This document shows, piece after piece, positions 60,340-64,000 of a stretch of DNA of 64,000 bases. The notes beneath the pieces are model-generated. The model saw only the letters and a program-made list of their open reading frames with translations. It did no database searches and was not told the origin of the DNA. The stretch lies in contig NZ_JABMCZ010000001.1 in the NCBI RefSeq assembly GCF_013186535.1, forward strand, positions 1,116,001 to 1,180,000. The letters run 5' to 3'. The stretch is from Nocardia terpenica (GTDB lineage: Bacteria > Actinomycetota > Actinomycetes > Mycobacteriales > Mycobacteriaceae). Position 1 is the stretch's first letter, and the number at the start of each line of letters is the position of its first letter. A program made the translations under genes and the position numbers.

Positions 60340-61167
60340 GTGAAGACCGTGGTCATCACCGGCGGAACCGACGGCATGGGGAAGGCGCTCGCGCTCACCC
60401 ACCTGCGGCGCGGCGACCGGGTAATCATCCTGGGCAGCAACGAGTCCAAGGGCCGAGCCGTCCTGGCCGCCGCCACCGAACTCGGAGCCGCCGACCGCGC
60501 CGAGTTCCTCCGCGCCGACCTGAGCCTGGTATCGGAGAACCGCCGGATACTCACCCGCATCGCGGCCGACCACCCGGTCATCGACACCCTCGTCTTGGCC
60601 GCGCGGTATTTCCGCGCGAACCGCTTCGTTACCACCGAGGGCTTCGAGGCGACCTTCGCCCTGTTCTACCTGAGCCGCTACCTGTTCGGCCACGCCCTGG
60701 CGCCGAACCTGGACCGAGCGACCACACCGGTGATCCTCAATTTGGCCGGTCCCGGCGGCAACCTATCCGAAATCAATTGGGACGACCTGCAATTCGCCCA
60801 TCACTACGACTCCGACGCCATCATGCACCAGTCCGGAAAACTCAACGACCTGCTGGCCGTCTCCTTCACCCACCGCCACCCCACCCCCCGAGCCCGCTAC
60901 ATCCTCCTCCACCCCGGCCTGACCGCAACCGCCTTCACCGGCCAATACGACTCTGCCACAGCACGATTGGTCGCCGGAATGCGAGACCGCGGCCAACCCG
61001 TCGAAGCCGCCGTAACCCGCATCCTCCACCACCTCGACAACCCACCCACGGCCCCACTCACCGCCTACATGCAGGACACCCCGATCGACACCACCGGAAC
61101 CCCCTTCTCGCCCGAAGCCGCCGCCCGCCTCGAAAATCTCACGGAAAGCCTTCTGTCCGACCGTTAG
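60340..61167 (+). CDS. Atypical short-chain dehydrogenase/reductase
   Basis: The 275-residue protein starts with VVITGGTDGMGKALALTHLR (cofactor motif) and RADLSLVSENRR, as in retinol-dehydrogenase-like SDRs. The usual NNAG is VLAARYF here, and the YxxxK site appears as IMHQSGKLND, with no Tyr at the expected place. It may therefore be inactive or use another residue. GTG 60340 has GAGGAGAACACC. It is controlled by the divergent TetR. Its 3' half uses more C-rich codons than its 5' half. Confidence 0.82.
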   Translation: MKTVVITGGTDGMGKALALTHLRRGDRVIILGSNESKGRAVLAAATELGAADRAEFLRADLSLVSENRRILTRIAADHPVIDTLVLAARYFRANRFVTTEGFEATFALFYLSRYLFGHALAPNLDRATTPVILNLAGPGGNLSEINWDDLQFAHHYDSDAIMHQSGKLNDLLAVSFTHRHPTPRARYILLHPGLTATAFTGQYDSATARLVAGMRDRGQPVEAAVTRILHHLDNPPTAPLTAYMQDTPIDTTGTPFSPEAAARLENLTESLLSDR

Positions 61168-61170
61168 ACG

Positions 61171-61490
61171 TGGACGGTCTCAGCCGCGATCGACCGGTTG
61201 CCGCTGCTGGAACGCAAGAAGCAACGCACCCGGCAAGCGCTGATCGATACCGCGCTGGAGCTGTTCACCGACCGCGGGTTCGACAACATCACCCTCGATG
61301 AGCTCTGCGACCCTGCGCCAGCTGTGGGCAGCCTTCCATTGCGCCCTCGACACCTGGAGCGCCACCACCCGCGAAACATCCACGCTCGCAAGACATGTCC
61401 GCGACGCCTTCGCCGCCAATCCCCGAAGCACTCACCATGACCCCAACGCCACGCCCGCCGAGCTGAGTGGGGCGGATAATGCACTAGTGT
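61171..61490 (+). pseudogene. Remnant of a TetR family regulator
   Basis: Directly after the SDR stop, one frame reads LLERKKQRTRQALIDTALEL then FTDRGFDNITLDELCD, the start of a TetR helix-turn-helix. It breaks off before the recognition helix. The +1 frame then reads LRQLWAAFHCALDTWSATTR, ETSTLARHVRDAFAAN, which looks like TetR C-terminal sequence. I infer an internal deletion with frame change. No intact start is present (only TTG 61198). Confidence 0.6.
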
Positions 61491-61522
61491 GGGGCACACT
61501 TCGAACTGGGTGGGGAATTTGC

Positions 61523-61726
61523 ATGGTCCGGCTTATTGTTGCCGCGCTGGTGTTCGTCGTCGCGGCCTATGCCTCGATCTGGCTGCTGTGGATAGACGGT
61601 CGGCCGAATCACGGGACCGACCGCGCACGCCGCATCCGACGGCTTCGAGCCATCGTCTTCTCGATCACCGGCGTGGCGCTCACCGCCTTCATCGCCGCCT
61701 TCCTCACCTACCGACCCCTGACCTGA
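61523..61726 (+). CDS. Small membrane protein, two TM helices
   Basis: The 67-residue peptide has two hydrophobic segments (VRLIVAALVFVVAAYASIWLL without its middle charge, and AIVFSITGVALTAFIAAFL) joined by a basic loop (RPNHGTDRARRIRRLR), giving both ends outside. GGTGGGGAATTTGC precedes ATG 61523. I do not recognise the family. Confidence 0.55.
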   Translation: MVRLIVAALVFVVAAYASIWLLWIDGRPNHGTDRARRIRRLRAIVFSITGVALTAFIAAFLTYRPLT

Positions 61727-61793
61727 TCACTGTCAGGGTCACGCACCCCGGTGTTGTCGTCCTGACCGCCGCGCAGCGGCGCAGCTGGAAACG

Positions 61794-61904
61794 ATGACCC
61801 GCCGGTCCTCGGTGTCGTATCGAGCGGTGGTGCTGGCACTACCGGCTATCGGGGCGGTGGCAGGCTGTTTGCCGCAGGTCGGTTTCCGTAGCTTGATGCC
61901 GTGA
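61794..61904 (+). CDS. Possible short lipoprotein-like ORF
   Basis: A 36-codon frame reads MTRRSSVSYRAVVLALPAIG then AVAGCLPQVGFRSLMP. It looks like a signal segment with a lipobox-like AVAGC. Its TGA overlaps the GTG start of the next gene, which could mean coupled translation. The ribosome binding site is weak, so this is uncertain. Confidence 0.25.
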   Translation: MTRRSSVSYRAVVLALPAIGAVAGCLPQVGFRSLMP

Positions 61905-62599
61905 AAATGAACGACCGGGACCGGCTTTCTCTTCATCGACGTCGATCCCACTGTGTCGCAACCGGCAGGATCGGCGCCGTGGCTTGGCTGGTCGGTGCCG
62001 CGCAGTTTCTGATCGCGCAGCTGGTCGTGGGGGCCGGGTGGACAACTCGGTACAGCTGGGCAACCAACAACATCAGTGATCTGGGAAATGTGGGTTGCGG
62101 GATCTGGGACGAATCCCGTCCCCGGTATGTGTGTTCACCGCTGCACGCGGTCATGAACGTATCCTTCATCGCCCAAGGGGTGCTGTTGCTGGTGGGAGTG
62201 CTGCTGACCGGGGCGTTCTGGGGCCGGACGGCGATGTCTCGGGCCGCCCGCGCGCTGCTGGCGGTCGGCGCGGCCGGATGGGTGGTGGTGGGTCTGATGC
62301 CCGCGGACGTCGACGAGAACCTTCATCTGCTGGGGGCGCTGTTGATCATGGGGTTGGGCAATATCGGGCTCGTCTGCGCGGGTTTTCTACCGCGGACCAC
62401 CTCGTTCGGTCGGATACGGCTCGCTACTCGCGCCTTCGCCGCCGTGGCGGTGTTGTCGGCGGTGATGTTCTTCCCCGGATACGGCCCCCTCATCGGCACG
62501 GGTGGTATGGAACGACTCGCGGCCTTCGCGGTCACGGCGTGGACGGTGGTCGCGGCGATCACCGCGCTGCGCAGGGTGCCGGTGAAGGTGCCGTCGTAG
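61901..62599 (+). CDS. DUF998 family integral membrane protein
   Basis: The 232-residue protein has six predicted TM helices. DUF998 marks are VGAAQFLIAQLVVGAGW, the loop YSWATNNISDLGNVGCGIWD, and CSPLHAVMNVSFIAQGVLLL, followed by GLMPADVDENLHLLGALLIM. The family is widespread and of unknown function. Two Cys in the outer loops may pair. GTG 61901 and ATG 61907 are both possible starts. Confidence 0.85.
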   Translation: MKMNDRDRLSLHRRRSHCVATGRIGAVAWLVGAAQFLIAQLVVGAGWTTRYSWATNNISDLGNVGCGIWDESRPRYVCSPLHAVMNVSFIAQGVLLLVGVLLTGAFWGRTAMSRAARALLAVGAAGWVVVGLMPADVDENLHLLGALLIMGLGNIGLVCAGFLPRTTSFGRIRLATRAFAAVAVLSAVMFFPGYGPLIGTGGMERLAAFAVTAWTVVAAITALRRVPVKVPS

Positions 62600-62645
62600 A
62601 CCGCAGCCGCACTGCGCCGCAGTCGGTCTCGCGGTTGTCTACTCG

Positions 62646-62697
62646 TCATCCCGGCCGCCCACTACTCGTCATCCCGGCGTGCTTTTGGCCGGGATGA
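62646..62697. repeat. Palindromic repeat unit R9 with half-unit
   Basis: A half unit GTCATCCCGGCC (62646-62656) is followed by a full hairpin ATCCCGGC/GCCGGGAT (62671-62695, loop gtgcttttg). The full unit forms the 3' end of the minus-strand gene 62662-63036. Confidence 0.82.
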
Positions 62698-63036
62698 ATC
62701 CGGGGCGATGCGACCAGCGGCGACCAATGCCGCGAAGGCGGCGCGCTTGCGGGCGCAGGTGTGGTCGCGGTGGAGTTGCATCCAACGGTGGGCGTCGGTG
62801 AGGGTGAACGGCTGGGTGGGGGCGGTGCAGGTCCATTCCATAGGCCATGGGGCGGAACGCAATTCGCAGCGGCGACCGGTTGGGTCGTGGGCGCCCGGGC
62901 GGTGGCGGCGGGGCGGGGGCCATACGCAGCCGAGGGCAAGCAGGGCCGCCGCCGATGCCGCGCATATTGTCACGATGCTCGAGATCGTGTTCCATGCCTC
63001 GGCCGTGCACAGGCCGCAGGCGGGTGCACTCGTCAT
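62662..63036 (-). CDS. Hypothetical protein with one TM helix and palindrome-encoded C-terminus
   Basis: The 124-residue protein begins MTSAPACGLCTAEAW (CxxC) and has a hydrophobic segment (ISSIVTICAASAAALLALGC). A soluble tail follows, with FTLTDAHRWMQLHRDHTCAR. Its last residues SSRPKARRDDE and the stop codon are read from palindromic unit R9. It overlaps the upstream gene by ATGA (63033-63036), so the two are coupled. I do not recognise the function. Confidence 0.65.
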   Translation of the reverse strand: MTSAPACGLCTAEAWNTISSIVTICAASAAALLALGCVWPPPRRHRPGAHDPTGRRCELRSAPWPMEWTCTAPTQPFTLTDAHRWMQLHRDHTCARKRAAFAALVAAGRIAPDSSRPKARRDDE

Positions 63037-63416
63037 GCCGCCTGCCCGTCGGTACCGGCGCTCGGGGGAGTCGAGCGTACCCAAGTTCCCTTGGGGCACA
63101 CGGTTTCCAGGTCGAATCCGGCGTCGCAGATCAGGGCGGGGCGGCTGTCCACGTGGCCGAGGTCGTACACCACGATGACATCGACCTTCAGCCCTGACGC
63201 CATGCCGAGGGCGTACTCGATGGGAGCATCGCTGTCGGTAGGTGGGCGGACGGTATAGAGGTACTGGTAGCCCAGCGAATGCGCATGTCGCTGCACCTCC
63301 ACGGCATGCCGGGGCGCATCCGGTCCGGACACATCCTTGCGGACGAGGCCGATAGCGCTCGGCTTGGCGCTCGTGGTGAGCTCCTGCAACGACTCGAAGG
63401 CATGCGTGTATGCCAT
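63033..63416 (-). CDS. Hypothetical protein, resembling a resolvase N-terminal fold
   Basis: The 127-residue protein follows a strong GGAGGAGCC site. AIGLVRKDVSGPDAPRHAVE, then RHAHSLGYQYLYTVRPP and VDVIVVYDLGHVDSRPALI, recall the alternating strand-helix pattern of the serine recombinase N-terminal domain, but the catalytic Ser-Arg cluster is not clear. Proteins like this occur beside HTH/DUF5753-type genes in actinobacteria; the likeness is weak and the function unknown. It is divergent from the HTH gene at 63627. Confidence 0.6.
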   Translation of the reverse strand: MAYTHAFESLQELTTSAKPSAIGLVRKDVSGPDAPRHAVEVQRHAHSLGYQYLYTVRPPTDSDAPIEYALGMASGLKVDVIVVYDLGHVDSRPALICDAGFDLETVCPKGTWVRSTPPSAGTDGQAA

Positions 63417-63626
63417 GGCTCCTCCGGAACCTGTTCGGTGTGTTGGAATTTCGACGCATCGCCGCCGAGGATGTGCGTTATCGTTGGCTACCTCGGGGCG
63501 CACAGTCAGCACACACCTCTCGGCGCAGTTCCACAACCGTTTTCGCAAAAGATCTTCACTTCGAAAAAACGAATCGTTTCAGTACGGCGCAGCAGTTTTC
63601 CCTGATAGAGACGAGGAGGGCCAACC

Positions 63627-64000
63627 ATGCCACCACAGCCGAACGTCCCGTCCGTTCCGCGTCGACAGGTCGCGCACATCCTGTCGAGGCTGCACAAGGA
63701 GTCCGGTCTCTACATCAAAGACGTTGCGGAGCAGATCAATCTGCATCACACCACCGTGTCGAAGATGCTGAAGGGTGAGCCGTGCAATCTGAAACCGATC
63801 TACATCGACAAGCTCTGCGAGATCTACCGGGTTGGGCCTGCTCTCAAGCGAGAGTTGAAAGCTCTTGCGGCAGAAGCCGAAGAAGCCCGGGGATGGTGGC
63901 ATGACATCGGTGATGTGGAGTCGACCACTCAGCTGAGCACGTTCATCGCGCTCGAACGCTCCGCTACGGCCTTCTTCGTGTACCAGAACGCTCGTATTCC
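63627..64000 (+). CDS. Partial HTH regulator, DUF5753 type (cut by the window end)
   Basis: ATG 63627 follows GAGGAGGGCCAACC. The visible 124 residues begin MPPQPNVPSVPRRQVAHILS and hold an XRE-like helix-turn-helix (GLYIKDVAEQINLHHTTVSK, MLKGEPCNLKP). WWHDIGDVESTTQLSTFIAL and ERSATAFFVYQNARI follow, the start of the DUF5753 domain found in many Streptomyces and Nocardia regulators paired with small DUF397-like proteins. The rest lies outside the window. Confidence 0.85.
   Translation, partial: MPPQPNVPSVPRRQVAHILSRLHKESGLYIKDVAEQINLHHTTVSKMLKGEPCNLKPIYIDKLCEIYRVGPALKRELKALAAEAEEARGWWHDIGDVESTTQLSTFIALERSATAFFVYQNARI

Noticed and set aside
63033..63416. Active serine recombinase
   Set aside because: The fold likeness is weak, the length is only 127 residues, and the catalytic Ser/Arg pattern and C-terminal DNA-binding domain are missing.

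Overview
The window is about 70% G+C with strongly G/C-biased third codon positions. It carries many families typical of mycolate-type actinobacteria: a mycothiol-dependent isomerase fold, F420-type LLM and Ddn-like oxidoreductases, actinobacterial RecQ, a GH172 arabinofuranosidase-type enzyme and an HTH/DUF5753-type regulator. I infer Nocardia or a close relative; no rRNA or other marker in the window proves it. I saw no tRNA, rRNA, CRISPR array or replication origin.

Layout. (1) 1-6.2 kb: a partial gene, a flavin-binding PPOX protein, then a small candidate biosynthetic cluster of an O-methyltransferase, an uninterrupted GT4 glycosyltransferase-cytochrome P450 fusion, and a divergent GT1/GT28-type glycosyltransferase. 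(2) 6.4-20.4 kb: 2-hydroxyacid dehydrogenase, stand-alone LigD-type polymerase, RecQ, hydrolases, two MFS pumps, a GlxA-type regulator with a palindromic site, and a secreted lipase. (3) 20.3-23.5 kb: an overlapping operon of polyol dehydrogenase, xylulokinase-like kinase and nucleotidyltransferase. (4) 23.5-32.2 kb: divergent regulator/oxidoreductase pairs, including a TetR-cupin-P450 operon facing an SDR-tautomerase operon. (5) 32.4-35.1 kb: a second, isolated, divergent EF-Tu gene and small proteins. (6) 35.1-43.97 kb: an operon that looks like a disulfide-rich secreted peptide system (10-Cys precursor, MauE-like protein, TlpA/MauD-like thioredoxin, S26 peptidase, ABC exporter, possibly a flavoprotein), divergent from a 1249-residue HTH-nSTAND-WD40 protein. 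(7) 44-55.5 kb: GH172 enzyme, DinB protein, large LuxR regulator, LLM oxidoreductase, methyltransferase, PadR and IclR regulators separated by an IS630 element, and an OYE-Ddn fusion with a divergent TetR. (8) 55.9-64 kb: NmrA-like protein, ribokinase, ProA, TetR/SDR pair, a TetR remnant, membrane proteins and a partial HTH regulator.

A palindromic repeat family runs through the whole window. Its unit is a hairpin with arms close to GATCCCGGC/GCCGGGATC and a 9-base loop; units occur singly or as inverted pairs, often beside 20-24 bp tandem arrays. One copy lies in frame inside recQ and one supplies the 3' end of a small gene. The two most distinctive systems are the cysteine-rich peptide operon and the GT4-P450 fusion cluster. 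The EF-Tu paralogue is notable because it differs from E. coli EF-Tu at known antibiotic-resistance positions.
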